The notes under the pieces: generated by a model
The model's input: the letters and a program-made list of their open reading frames with translations, nothing else
Database searches by the model: none
Told to the model about the DNA's origin: nothing
Assembly (NCBI GenBank): GCA_003522805.1
Contig: DPIB01000028.1
Span: 1 to 5,168 of the forward strand
Source: Fervidobacterium sp.
GTDB taxonomy: Bacteria; Thermotogota; Thermotogae; Thermotogales; Fervidobacteriaceae
DNA length: 5,168 nt
Reading direction: 5' to 3'
Made by a program: the position numbers and the translations under genes
Shown here: piece by piece, positions 1 to 5,168 of the stretch
Layout: each line of letters begins with the position of its first letter
Numbering within the stretch: the stretch's first letter is position 1

Positions 1-171
1 AGAGAAACAATAGAAAATCGTTATATGGCAGAATGGGTATTCGATAAACCATTCTTTATCATACTCAACGTAGCAGTTGGTGGATATTGGCCTGGATATC
101 CAGACCAAACAACGAAATTTCCACAAGCCATGTATATAGACTACATAAGAGTCTACTCAAAGGATAAATAA
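1..171 (+). CDS. GH16 endo-beta-1,3-glucanase (laminarinase-like), C-terminal fragment
   Basis: The reading frame is open from the first base and stops at TAA 169-171, giving the last 56 residues of a protein whose start lies outside the window. The fragment has the closing strands of a bacterial GH16 beta-jelly-roll catalytic domain: [15 protein letters not shown], then the aromatic YWPGYPD loop, then MYIDYIRVY, the usual last strand of bacterial laminarinases and lichenases. The catalytic ExDxxE motif lies upstream and cannot be checked. Members of this family cut internal beta-1,3 (or mixed 1,3-1,4) glucan bonds and are normally secreted. The protein ends just after the GH16 fold, so no C-terminal carbohydrate-binding module follows. 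The next gene is a GH3 beta-glucosidase 56 bp downstream on the same strand with no terminator between, which supports a laminarin-degradation operon. Exact substrate preference is inference. Confidence 0.88.
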   Translation, partial: RETIENRYMAEWVFDKPFFIILNVAVGGYWPGYPDQTTKFPQAMYIDYIRVYSKDK

Positions 172-181
172 CAAACTATGT

Positions 182-209
182 TCACAATATCTCACAATTA
201 TCTCACATA
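182..209. repeat. Three short direct repeats (TCACA) ahead of the GH3 start
   Basis: TCACA occurs at 182, 192 and 203, giving units TCACAATATC, TCACAATTATC and TCACATA spaced 10 and 11 bp. The block fills most of the gap between the GH16 stop and the GH3 ribosome-binding site. It is bracketed by a six-base inverted repeat, CTATGT (176-181) and ACATAG (205-210). The spacing is close to one helical turn, so it could be a regulator site, but simple replication slippage explains it equally well. Confidence 0.4.
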
Positions 210-227
210 GAAAAAGGAGGTTGCGTC

Positions 228-2507
228 ATGGAAAGAGATGTAAAGAAACTGATTTCTCAGATGACTTTGGAAGAAAAGGCAAGTCTTTGTTCGGGATTGG
301 ATAATTGGCGTACAAAACCAATTGAAAGACTCGGCATACCTTCGATAAGGATGTCGGACGGACCACATGGATTAAGAAGGGAACCAGATACACCAGAAGA
401 AGCAAAATTGGGGCCGAGCGTCCCTTCAACTTGCTTTCCAACTGCCGTTACAACTGCAAGTTCTTGGGATAAGAAACTAATTGAAGAGATGGGAAGGGCA
501 TTGGCAAGAGAGTGTCAAGCAAACGGTGTTGACATAATCTTAGGACCGGCAATAAACATCAAAAGATCTCCACTCTGTGGTCGAAACTTTGAATATCTGT
601 CTGAAGACCCATACCTTTCAACGCAGATGGCTACAGCCTACATAAAAGGCGTGCAAGGAGAGGGAGTAGGTACATCGCTTAAACACTTTGCTGCAAACAA
701 TCAAGAACACAGAAGAATGACTGTTGATGAAATAATCGATGAGCGAACGCTGAGAGAAATATACTTGGCAAACTTCGAAGGTGCGGTAAAAGATGGTAAG
801 CCGTGGACTGTAATGTGCTCATACAATTCTGTAAACGGTGACTTAGCATCCGAAAACAAATATCTACTTAGAGACGTACTCAAGAATGACTGGGGATTTG
901 AAGGGTTCGTAGTCTCAGACTGGGGCGCTGTGAACGATAGAGTCAAAGGATTGATCGCGGGACTTGACCTTGAAATGCCAACAAGCTTTGGAAACAGGGA
1001 TAAACTCATCGTAGAGGCAGTCAAATCTGGAAAGCTCGATGAGAAAATCCTCGATGATACAGTTGAAAGGATATTGAATATAGTCTTTAAAGCAATAGAT
1101 AGCAGAAAGCCCGGTGCAACGTATGATAAAGATGCGCACCACAAGTTGGCAAGAAAAATAGCAAGTGAGAGTATGGTACTTTTGAAAAACGATGACAAGA
1201 TACTGCCATTGAAAAAGGAAGGAAAGATAGCAATAATAGGTGCGTTTGCAAAGCAGCCAAGATACCAAGGTGGCGGTAGCTCACACGTCAATCCAACAAA
1301 AATTGACAATGCACTTGAAGAAATCCAGAAGATAGTCCAAGATAATGCAGAGATACTTTACGCTGACGGTTACAAAATGGATAGTGAGGAGATCGACCAA
1401 TCGTTGATTCAAAAGGCCGTTGAAATATCCAAGTCCTCAAATGTCGTTGTCATATTTGCTGGACTTCCAGAACATTACGAATCGGAAGGTTACGATAGAA
1501 AACACATGTCGCTACCTGATGCGCACAATCAATTGATACAGGAGATAACAAAGGTACAACCGAACGTAGTCGTTGTACTGAGCAACGGTTCTCCTGTTGA
1601 GATGCCTTGGGTCGATTCTGTAAAAGGCATTTTGGAGAGTTATCTCGGTGGTCAAGCATCCGGTGGAGCTGTTGCAGATATACTCTTTGGCGTTGTCAAT
1701 CCATCGGGAAAATTGGCAGAGACATTCCCGAAGAAACTAAGCGATAACCCATCATACCTCAACTTCCCAGGCGAGGGTGATAGAGTCGAGTACAGAGAAG
1801 GTATATTCGTTGGATACAGATACTATGATAAAAAACAGATGGAACCACTCTTCCCATTTGGTTACGGATTGAGCTACACGACATTTGAATATAGTAACAT
1901 GTGGGTTAGCAAGAGAGAAATGAACGATGATGAAACTGTTGAAGTAAGAGTAAAAGTAAAGAACACAGGAAATGTCAAAGGAAAAGAAGTAGTCCAGCTC
2001 TACGTGAGAGACTGCGAGAGTACAGTTAACAGACCAGAAAAAGAATTAAAAGGATTTGAAAAGGTTGAACTAGAACCTGGCGAAGAGAAGATAGTAAGTT
2101 TCATACTAGATAAACGTGCATTTGCCTATTACAATGTAGAACTAAAAGATTGGCACGTAGAAAGCGGAGAATTTGAAATACTTGTTGGTAAATCCTCTCG
2201 TGACATAGTCTTGAGAGAAAAGGTAATAGTGAACTCCACAGTACAATTGAAGAAAAGATTTCACAGAAACTCATACATAGGGGATATAGTGGACGATCCA
2301 AAAGGATATCAGATAGTTATGGACCTCATCGAAAAAATGCGACAATCTGGCAAAATATCGGAAAATGATGAAAAAGCGCTCAAAGACATATTCCAAGGCT
2401 GGTTAAGATATCAACCAATTAGAGCGGTAGTCAACTTCGGCGGTGGATACATGACTGAAGAGATGCTCGATAACATCCTCAGAACATTGAACGAAGGAAT
2501 CGAATGA
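228..2507 (+). CDS. GH3 beta-glucosidase, cytoplasmic, three-domain type with C-terminal extension
   Basis: This 759-residue glycoside hydrolase family 3 enzyme releases glucose from the non-reducing end of beta-gluco-oligosaccharides; with a GH16 neighbour, laminari-oligosaccharides are the likely substrate. Visible architecture: a TIM-barrel domain (about 28-290), an alpha/beta sandwich domain (about 315-550), and a fibronectin-III-like domain (about 570-660) with the [12 protein letters not shown] junction at 542-553. Substrate-binding motifs in the barrel are SDGPHG (D44), GRNFE (R119) and LKHFAANNQ (K152, H153). The nucleophile is D231 in VVSDWGAV, and the acid/base by family alignment is E420 in YESEGYDR. 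No signal peptide is present, so it acts inside the cell. The ATG at 228 is chosen because AAAGGAGGTT ends 5 bases before it. Residues 670-759 form an extra, mostly helical tail (ending in TLNEGIE) that resembles an extension in some clostridial GH3 enzymes. It matches the general layout of Thermotoga neapolitana Bgl3B. No truncation or frameshift is seen. Confidence 0.96.
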   Translation: MERDVKKLISQMTLEEKASLCSGLDNWRTKPIERLGIPSIRMSDGPHGLRREPDTPEEAKLGPSVPSTCFPTAVTTASSWDKKLIEEMGRALARECQANGVDIILGPAINIKRSPLCGRNFEYLSEDPYLSTQMATAYIKGVQGEGVGTSLKHFAANNQEHRRMTVDEIIDERTLREIYLANFEGAVKDGKPWTVMCSYNSVNGDLASENKYLLRDVLKNDWGFEGFVVSDWGAVNDRVKGLIAGLDLEMPTSFGNRDKLIVEAVKSGKLDEKILDDTVERILNIVFKAIDSRKPGATYDKDAHHKLARKIASESMVLLKNDDKILPLKKEGKIAIIGAFAKQPRYQGGGSSHVNPTKIDNALEEIQKIVQDNAEILYADGYKMDSEEIDQSLIQKAVEISKSSNVVVIFAGLPEHYESEGYDRKHMSLPDAHNQLIQEITKVQPNVVVVLSNGSPVEMPWVDSVKGILESYLGGQASGGAVADILFGVVNPSGKLAETFPKKLSDNPSYLNFPGEGDRVEYREGIFVGYRYYDKKQMEPLFPFGYGLSYTTFEYSNMWVSKREMNDDETVEVRVKVKNTGNVKGKEVVQLYVRDCESTVNRPEKELKGFEKVELEPGEEKIVSFILDKRAFAYYNVELKDWHVESGEFEILVGKSSRDIVLREKVIVNSTVQLKKRFHRNSYIGDIVDDPKGYQIVMDLIEKMRQSGKISENDEKALKDIFQGWLRYQPIRAVVNFGGGYMTEEMLDNILRTLNEGIE

Positions 2508-2517
2508 TAACTCAAAA

Positions 2518-2561
2518 CTCTAAGCAAACTCTAAGTATACTCTAAGTACACTCTAAGCAAA
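2518..2561 (+). repeat. Four tandem 11-bp repeats, consensus CTCTAAGYAHA
   Basis: Four contiguous units: CTCTAAGCAAA (2518), CTCTAAGTATA (2529), CTCTAAGTACA (2540) and CTCTAAGCAAA (2551). The first seven bases are invariant and only the tail varies. A strict 11-bp period without spacers is the layout seen for direct-repeat sites of winged-helix response regulators (PhoB/OmpR family), and the last unit overlaps the -35 position relative to TATATT at 2573-2578. That these are protein-binding sites is inference. Confidence 0.85.
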
Positions 2562-2578
2562 GATGAGTAAGATATATT
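2551..2578 (+). promoter_or_regulatory. Candidate activator-dependent promoter of the left-arm RNA
   Basis: TATATT at 2573-2578 matches a sigma-A -10 box at 5 of 6 positions. Seventeen bases upstream there is no TTGACA; instead the fourth 11-bp repeat (2551-2561) covers the -35 position. This is what an activator-dependent promoter would look like. Transcription would start near 2585. The identical arrangement in the right arm supports the call, but no transcript is shown. Confidence 0.4.
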
Positions 2579-2584
2579 TAGTTT

Positions 2585-2683
2585 GAAACAAAAAAACTTC
2601 ATACCCTACCCCTCCCCCCAGGTGTGTGGAACCGATGAATATAGTCGATGCGTATTATTCTAATAGTACGCATCGATTTTTTT
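2585..2683 (+). ncRNA. Candidate small RNA, left copy, C-rich hairpin plus terminator
   Basis: Predicted from about 7 bases after the TATATT box to the end of the T7 tract, roughly 99 nt. It can fold into two hairpins. The first pairs 2598-2604 (TTCATAC) with 2624-2631 (GTGTGGAA, one bulged G, one G-U) and displays the C-rich loop 2605-2623 containing CCCCTCCCCCC. The second is the terminator at 2646-2675. A diverged sibling in opposite orientation at 3721-3805 keeps both hairpins and the C-run. C-rich single-stranded loops are a known seed type in regulatory RNAs that pair with G-rich ribosome-binding sites. There is no convincing ORF inside. It might instead be only the 3' UTR of the GH3 mRNA. 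Function and expression are inference; the boundaries are approximate. Confidence 0.4.
2646..2683 (+). terminator. Rho-independent terminator (GH3 operon and left-arm RNA)
   Basis: CGATGCGTA (2646-2654) pairs with TACGCATCG (2667-2675). The stem extends inward by TTAT/ATAG (one G-U) to a 4-base loop, and A then T7 (2677-2683) follows. It is the first terminator after the GH3 stop, 138 bp downstream, so it would end the GH16-GH3 transcript as well as any RNA starting inside the arm. Confidence 0.85.
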
Positions 2684-2721
2684 ACCGTATTGCGTAGAAA
2701 AAGCGGCCTTCCTCACAGTTA

Positions 2722-2752
2722 TTATCAGCCAAGCTACTTAAGGCGATGATAA
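2722..2752. other. Imperfect hairpin upstream of the SIMPL promoter
   Basis: TTATCA-GCC (2722-2730) can pair with GGC-(GA)-TGATAA (2742-2752), giving 9 base pairs interrupted by a two-base bulge, with an 11-base loop. It lies upstream of the likely SIMPL promoter, so it would not be in that mRNA. It may be an operator-like dyad or chance; no T-tract follows. The rest of 2684-2768 shows nothing recognisable. Confidence 0.3.
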
Positions 2753-2768
2753 ATTAGAGTTACCAAAT

Positions 2769-2798
2769 TTGACAAATGGTGAAAAATAGTGATAAACT
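2769..2798 (+). promoter_or_regulatory. Probable sigma-A promoter of the SIMPL gene
   Basis: A perfect -35 box TTGACA lies at 2769-2774. Two -10 readings are possible: GATAAA at 2791-2796 (16-bp spacer, 4 of 6 matches) or TAAACT at 2793-2798 with an upstream TG (18-bp spacer, extended -10). Start would be near 2803-2806, giving a 5' UTR of about 70 nt. Confidence 0.65.
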
Positions 2799-2807
2799 TT
2801 ACATAAA

Positions 2808-2830
2808 GATAGAATTAGTTTATTTCTATC
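2808..2830. promoter_or_regulatory. Inverted repeat in the SIMPL 5' UTR
   Basis: GATAGAA (2808-2814) is the exact inverse complement of TTCTATC (2824-2830), separated by 9 bases. It begins within a few bases of the predicted transcription start, a typical position for a repressor operator; as RNA it would be a 7-bp stem well upstream of the ribosome-binding site. Which, if either, is real cannot be told from the sequence. Confidence 0.4.
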
Positions 2831-2874
2831 AAAATGATTAAACTTGGTTGATTTAGAAAGGGGCGGTCAGAATT

Positions 2875-3588
2875 ATGAAAAACACTCTTTGGGCTGTAAT
2901 TTTAGGTATATGTCTTGTCGTAAGTGCATCCATCGTTTCTTTTACATTTTATAAGGTAAGGTCATTGGATAACGCGCTTAGCGTTGTAGGTTCAGCAAGG
3001 ATAAGGGTAAATTCTGATATTGTACGATGGACTGCGATGCTTAGTACAACTATCCCCGAGGAGAATCTTAAAGATGGGTATAGAAAGATGAGTAACGACT
3101 TGAATCTGGTATTGGAGTTCTATAAGAAAAATGGAATTGATACGAAAACACTTGCAATTTCTCCTGTTTCCGCGGAACGACCTTGGATATATGGTAGTCA
3201 GCAAGATGTAAAGGAAACTATCTTAAGGCAGACCGTGGAGATGCAGTCAAGCGACCTTGAAAAGGTCACAACTTTAGCAAAGAACTTCCAAGAGTTGCTC
3301 GATGAGGGAGTTAATTTCTCAACACAGTCTTTGGAGTATTACTATTCTAAGCTACCAGATTTAAGAGTAAGTTTACTGACAGAGGCCATGAACGATGCCA
3401 AAGCAAGGGCGGAAAAGATTGCCCAGAGTTCTGGGAAGAAAGTTGGCAGTCTAAAATCTGCAAGTATGGGCGTTGTCCAGGTCCTTGCTCCAAATTCAAC
3501 GGAAGTAAGCGACTATGGTAGCTATGATACTGCAACGATAGAAAAAGAGGTAATGGTAACTGTAAGAGCTACCTTTTTGTTGAAGTAA
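2875..3588 (+). CDS. Membrane-anchored SIMPL (DUF541) domain protein
   Basis: A complete 237-residue protein. Residues 5-26 are a single hydrophobic segment after MKN, acting as an uncleaved anchor or signal peptide, so the rest lies outside the cytoplasmic membrane. The SIMPL/DUF541 fold covers about 34-236. It opens with LSVVGSARIRVNSDIVRW (the family's G-A...DxA-like first strand). The typical helix RVSLLTEAMNDAKARAEKIAQSSGKKVG follows at 164-191, with its R..L..A..DA+.+A..IA...G pattern, and the domain ends in the strand EVMVTVRATFLL. Length is usual for the family. Members include periplasmic proteins related to BP26/OMP28 and YggE, and their biochemical role is not settled; no catalytic residues are known or visible. 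The ATG at 2875 is preceded by AAAGGGGCGGTC. The gene is monocistronic, with its own promoter at 2769 and the terminator at 3721-3762, and sits between the two inverted arms. I could not name a specific function. Confidence 0.9.
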   Translation: MKNTLWAVILGICLVVSASIVSFTFYKVRSLDNALSVVGSARIRVNSDIVRWTAMLSTTIPEENLKDGYRKMSNDLNLVLEFYKKNGIDTKTLAISPVSAERPWIYGSQQDVKETILRQTVEMQSSDLEKVTTLAKNFQELLDEGVNFSTQSLEYYYSKLPDLRVSLLTEAMNDAKARAEKIAQSSGKKVGSLKSASMGVVQVLAPNSTEVSDYGSYDTATIEKEVMVTVRATFLLK

Positions 3589-3665
3589 TTTGTACTGATC
3601 AGCTTATCTGATTATCTGGTGCTAATTACCAAAGAATCGAAAGAATCACAAATTTCTGGAGGATT

Positions 3666-3722
3666 ATGAAAATTCGGCGAGAGACACATTGATGTCGTTC
3701 AACTAATCGATATGGTGTGTAA
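3666..3722 (+). pseudogene. Possible frameshifted remnant of a short gene start
   Basis: GGAGGA at 3658-3663 is followed by ATG at 3666, but the frame stops after 8 codons (TGA 3690-3692). If the AAAA run at 3669-3672 had one A fewer, the frame would read MKFGERHIDVVQLIDMVCK to the edge of the right repeat arm, which looks like ordinary protein sequence. That would fit a gene start broken by a frameshift and by the arm. The Shine-Dalgarno to ATG gap is short (3 bases after GGAGG) and the stretch is brief, so coincidence is quite possible. Confidence 0.18.
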
Positions 3723-3762
3723 AAAGATGCGTACCATCTACTTGGTACGCATCTATTTTTTT
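3721..3762. terminator. Bidirectional rho-independent terminator (SIMPL gene and right-arm RNA)
   Basis: A perfect 12-bp stem AGATGCGTACCA (3725-3736) / TGGTACGCATCT (3743-3754) with a 6-base loop. On the + strand A and T7 (3756-3762) follow; on the - strand the A5 at 3721-3725 gives a short T-tract. It would therefore stop SIMPL transcription, 137 bp after its stop codon, and also an RNA entering from the right arm. No other terminator lies between the SIMPL stop and this hairpin. Confidence 0.85.
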
Positions 3763-3805
3763 CAGTTCCATGCACCTGGGGGGATGGTATGAAATTTCTC
3801 GTTTC
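3721..3805 (-). ncRNA. Candidate small RNA, right copy, sibling of the left-arm RNA
   Basis: Read on the - strand from about 7 bases past its TATATT box (3817-3812) to the T-tract at 3721, roughly 85 nt. A first hairpin pairs TTTCAT (3794-3789) with ATGGAA (3771-3766), one G-U, enclosing a 17-base loop with CCCCCC; ACC/GGT can extend the stem inside the loop. The terminator hairpin follows. Relative to the left copy the linker sequences differ while both hairpins and the motif TCCCCCCAGGTG are kept, which is the pattern of sibling RNAs. It would run convergent with the SIMPL mRNA and overlap its 3' UTR. The - strand T-tract is short (TTTTTA), a weak point. Expression is not shown. Confidence 0.38.
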
Positions 3806-3811
3806 AAACTA

Positions 3812-3839
3812 AATATATCTTACTCAGCTTTGCTTAGAG
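3812..3839 (-). promoter_or_regulatory. Candidate activator-dependent promoter of the right-arm RNA
   Basis: On the - strand TATATT (3817-3812) lies at the same distance from the innermost 11-bp repeat (3839-3829) as in the left arm, with the repeat again occupying the -35 position. The spacing is preserved exactly because the 75-bp outer segment has no indels. Confidence 0.38.
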
Positions 3840-3872
3840 TGTACTTAGAGTATACTTAGAGCTTGCTTGGAG
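3829..3872 (-). repeat. Four tandem 11-bp repeats, right arm
   Basis: On the - strand the units are CTCCAAGCAAG (3872-3862, degenerate), CTCTAAGTATA (3861-3851), CTCTAAGTACA (3850-3840) and CTCTAAGCAAA (3839-3829). The three units nearest the TATATT box are identical to the left arm; two of the three changes in the whole 75 bp fall in the outermost unit. Confidence 0.85.
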
Positions 3873-3875
3873 TTT

Positions 3876-4164
3876 CATCGTATGTTATTTTCCTGAGTTT
3901 GACACTTGCAAAAAATTAGAAAACTCTAAACGAAGCATGAATAAACATCAAAATAAATGTTTTTTACCTCTTCATTTTTGCCTTATAGTCACTACATGCC
4001 TCACTTTTCCTTTATGCATCGAACTTTATGCCACTTTTTTCATAAAAGCACATCGGTCTTTTTGAATTGTTGATGTTTGAACGTTATCGAAATAATAGTT
4101 GTCTAATTCTTATGTAATTATCGGTATTTAGCTTGCGGTAGTTTCATCTTTTGGGGGAGAAAAC
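3876..4164. other. AT-rich intergenic stretch, no supported gene
   Basis: I see no gene here on either strand. It is T-rich on the + strand with many short poly-T runs. Items present: one isolated unit CTCTAAACGAA (3924-3934) resembling the 11-bp repeats; a weak A/T dyad AAACAT (3943-3948)/ATGTTT (3957-3962) running into more T's; loosely promoter-like boxes such as TTGATG 4070-4075 with AATAAT 4091-4096 at a poor 15-bp spacing; and GGGGGAG at 4153-4159 just ahead of the ribosome-binding site of the next gene. A promoter for the gene at 4180 must lie here, but I cannot fix it. Confidence 0.5.
4125..4148 (-). repeat. Degenerate third copy of the arm's outer end
   Basis: TATTTAGCTTGC-GGTAGTTTCATC at 4125-4148 aligns, with small gaps, to TACTTAGAGCTTGCTTGGAGTTTCATC at 3853-3879, the outermost part of the right arm plus adjacent bases. 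It lies about 30 bp before the start codon of the next gene. It may be a decayed copy of the repeat block or an independent binding site; the match is short. Confidence 0.3.
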
Positions 4165-4179
4165 GGGAGGTGGAGTATT

Positions 4180-5168
4180 ATGGGGATTGGTTCAAGGTCG
4201 TCGTTATTTTGTATACTGATTCTCCTAGTATTTTCGGTTGTGTTTACATTTGGAACTTCTTTTTTTATTCCGAGTAATAGTGACTTTTTAGTTTTTGTTT
4301 CAGGATTTACCGATTTTTTGGGTTTGGATAGTGATTCATCACTTGGTTCAATGCTAATTTTTGGTAAAGACTCTTCTGGGCAGTTTATTTTTGACAATCT
4401 TTACACAATACTATCTGGAGATGTCGGAAGTCTTGAAAACGTTGAGTTAGACATATCAAGCTTGCCCATTGGGGTGATTTTCGGTGAAGATACACCTGAA
4501 GATTCTATAATTGAATTTCTATCATATCTTTCATATACTACTCCAGAAATAGTAAGTTTATCTGAGTCTGAGAAGGAAATAATAGCTGGACCCAATAAGT
4601 TTTTCATAGTCAAATCGGGGAAAAGGTCCTATCTCTGCTTTTCAGACATCTCAAGAAGGTTCGTCAAAGATATGCTCTCTGGGAAGTTGAGTAAAACTAC
4701 TGTAGAAATTCCAGATGGCCTTGCATTCTATTACAAGAGTTTGAGAGGTACTCCACTGGGAGATATACTGTATTCGCTTGGTGATTTCTACGGCAAACCA
4801 GTCTCCGAGGAGATATCTGCAAAAATGGTTGACGGCAAACTCACGTTCGATGTGACTATTAAAAAAGAAACCTCAGAATATGAAAAATCAATAATCAAAG
4901 AATTAGAGATATCAACAACCGATGATTTGGATATGATTAAAGATGCAGATATGGTGATCCGTGGAGTGGGCAAACTTGGTTATGCATTTGCTTATGGATT
5001 GTTGAATCTTTCTGGTGTTGAACTAAAGAAGAACTATTTTGAATCTTTCTTGTTCTCTAGCTCATCAAAGAGCGATAGCGTTCTATTTTCAGCCAAATAC
5101 AGATCAGACTACAGCAAGGAAGTTATCGATAATATGGCTTCAGAACTTTCAGATTATTTCAACAGTGT
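4180..5168 (+). CDS. Exported protein of unknown function, N-terminal part
   Basis: An open frame of 329 codons plus two bases that continues past the window. The ATG at 4180 is preceded by GGGAGGTGGAG (4165-4175) with good spacing, and no earlier in-frame start is plausible. Residues 1-27 look like a signal peptide: short basic N-region (R6), hydrophobic core about 9-25, then GTS. No lipobox cysteine is placed correctly (C11 is inside the core). The mature part is rich in Ser, Asp, Leu and Phe with alternating strands and short helices, for example LDISSLPIGVIFGED (90-104), EIPDGLAFYYKSL (176-188) and DMVIRGVGKLGYAF (257-270). I see no catalytic motif, no repeats and no second membrane segment. 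I do not recognise the family; a secreted or periplasmic protein with two related alpha/beta subdomains is a guess only. Its early codons are noticeably T-rich compared with the GH3 gene. Only one gene copy and no partner is visible. Confidence 0.85.
   Translation, partial: MGIGSRSSLFCILILLVFSVVFTFGTSFFIPSNSDFLVFVSGFTDFLGLDSDSSLGSMLIFGKDSSGQFIFDNLYTILSGDVGSLENVELDISSLPIGVIFGEDTPEDSIIEFLSYLSYTTPEIVSLSESEKEIIAGPNKFFIVKSGKRSYLCFSDISRRFVKDMLSGKLSKTTVEIPDGLAFYYKSLRGTPLGDILYSLGDFYGKPVSEEISAKMVDGKLTFDVTIKKETSEYEKSIIKELEISTTDDLDMIKDADMVIRGVGKLGYAFAYGLLNLSGVELKKNYFESFLFSSSSKSDSVLFSAKYRSDYSKEVIDNMASELSDYFNS

Larger units (their letters stand above)
2515..2683 (+). repeat. Left arm of a long inverted repeat flanking the SIMPL gene
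   Basis: The arm starts 8 bp after the GH3 stop codon. Its outer 75 bp (2515-2589) are the reverse complement of 3801-3875 with only 3 mismatches and no gaps. The inner part (2590-2683) aligns to the reverse complement of 3721-3800 with indels, but keeps the motif CATACC...TCCCCCCAGGTG..TGGAAC and a terminal hairpin with core stem GATGCGTA/TACGCATC. In order the arm holds four 11-bp repeats, a TATATT box, a C-rich hairpin and a hairpin followed by T7. There is no transposase and I see no clear target-site duplication outside the arms. Confidence 0.93.
3721..3875 (-). repeat. Right arm of the long inverted repeat
   Basis: This is the partner of the left arm at 2515-2683 in inverse orientation. 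3801-3875 matches the reverse complement of 2515-2589 with 3 differences in 75 bp. The inner part is 7-8 bp shorter around the C-rich motif and has a different loop and spacer around the terminator hairpin. The two arms enclose about 1.04 kb containing only the SIMPL gene, its promoter and flanking non-coding DNA. Confidence 0.93.

Noticed and set aside
701..1309. 202-codon open frame on the - strand inside the GH3 gene
   Set aside because: It is antisense to strongly conserved GH3 coding sequence, has low-complexity Ser/Leu/Phe composition typical of reversed coding DNA and no convincing ribosome-binding site.
2518..2561. CRISPR-like array
   Set aside because: Units are only 11 bp, contiguous and without spacers, and there are no cas genes.
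2515..3875. Classical insertion sequence or composite transposon
   Set aside because: The enclosed gene is a SIMPL protein, not a transposase; no clear target-site duplication is visible and the arms end in terminators on the inner side, unlike IS ends.
3943..3965. Second terminator after the right arm
   Set aside because: The stem is 6 bp, almost all A-T, and the T's are partly used in the stem; no upstream + strand transcript would need it after the strong terminator at 3721-3762.
3937..4065. 42-codon + strand ORF in the AT-rich gap (MNKHQNKCFLPLHFC...)
   Set aside because: There is no Shine-Dalgarno before the ATG, the composition is Cys/Phe/Leu/His-rich and simply reflects T-rich DNA, and no family resemblance is seen.
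4128..4397. 89-codon - strand frame overlapping the start of the last gene
   Set aside because: It is the antisense shadow of the signal peptide region of the + strand gene, which has the good ribosome-binding site.

Overview
The window looks like a piece of a thermophilic, AT-rich bacterial chromosome, most likely a member of the Thermotogales (Fervidobacterium/Thermosipho/Thermotoga-like). This is inferred from the laminarinase plus GH3 beta-glucosidase pair, the heavy use of AGA/AGG and ATA codons, strong GGAGG ribosome-binding sites and a Lys/Glu-rich proteome. No rRNA or other taxonomic marker is present, so the genus stays open.

Layout, left to right, with all protein genes on the + strand. 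(1) 1-171 is the 3' end of a GH16 beta-glucanase (laminarinase-like). (2) 228-2507 is a complete GH3 beta-glucosidase, 56 bp downstream and probably in the same operon. The GH16 enzyme would cut beta-1,3-glucan and the GH3 enzyme would finish the oligosaccharides to glucose. (3) 2515-2683 is the left arm of a large inverted repeat: four 11-bp direct repeats, a -10-like TATATT, a C-rich hairpin and a rho-independent terminator. (4) 2769-3588 is a promoter, a 5'-UTR inverted repeat and a gene for a membrane-anchored SIMPL (DUF541) protein. (5) 3721-3875 is the right arm, the same element in opposite orientation; its hairpin also serves as the terminator of the SIMPL gene. (6) 3876-4179 is AT-rich non-coding DNA with a degenerate repeat copy near its end. 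(7) 4180-5168 is the 5' part of a gene for an exported protein I do not recognise; it runs off the window.

The most interesting content is the pair of inverted arms. The outer 75 bp of each arm differ at only 3 positions. Beyond that the primary sequence diverges, but the parts that would matter in an RNA are kept: a CCCCCC run in the loop of a hairpin, then a terminator hairpin whose stem pairs co-vary between the copies. The last 11-bp repeat sits where a -35 box would be relative to TATATT. I read this as two convergent sibling small-RNA genes of roughly 85-100 nt, possibly controlled by a regulator that binds tandem 11-bp repeats, flanking the SIMPL gene. Structure and conservation are seen in the sequence; transcription and function are inference. 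A dispersed non-coding repeat family is the main alternative.
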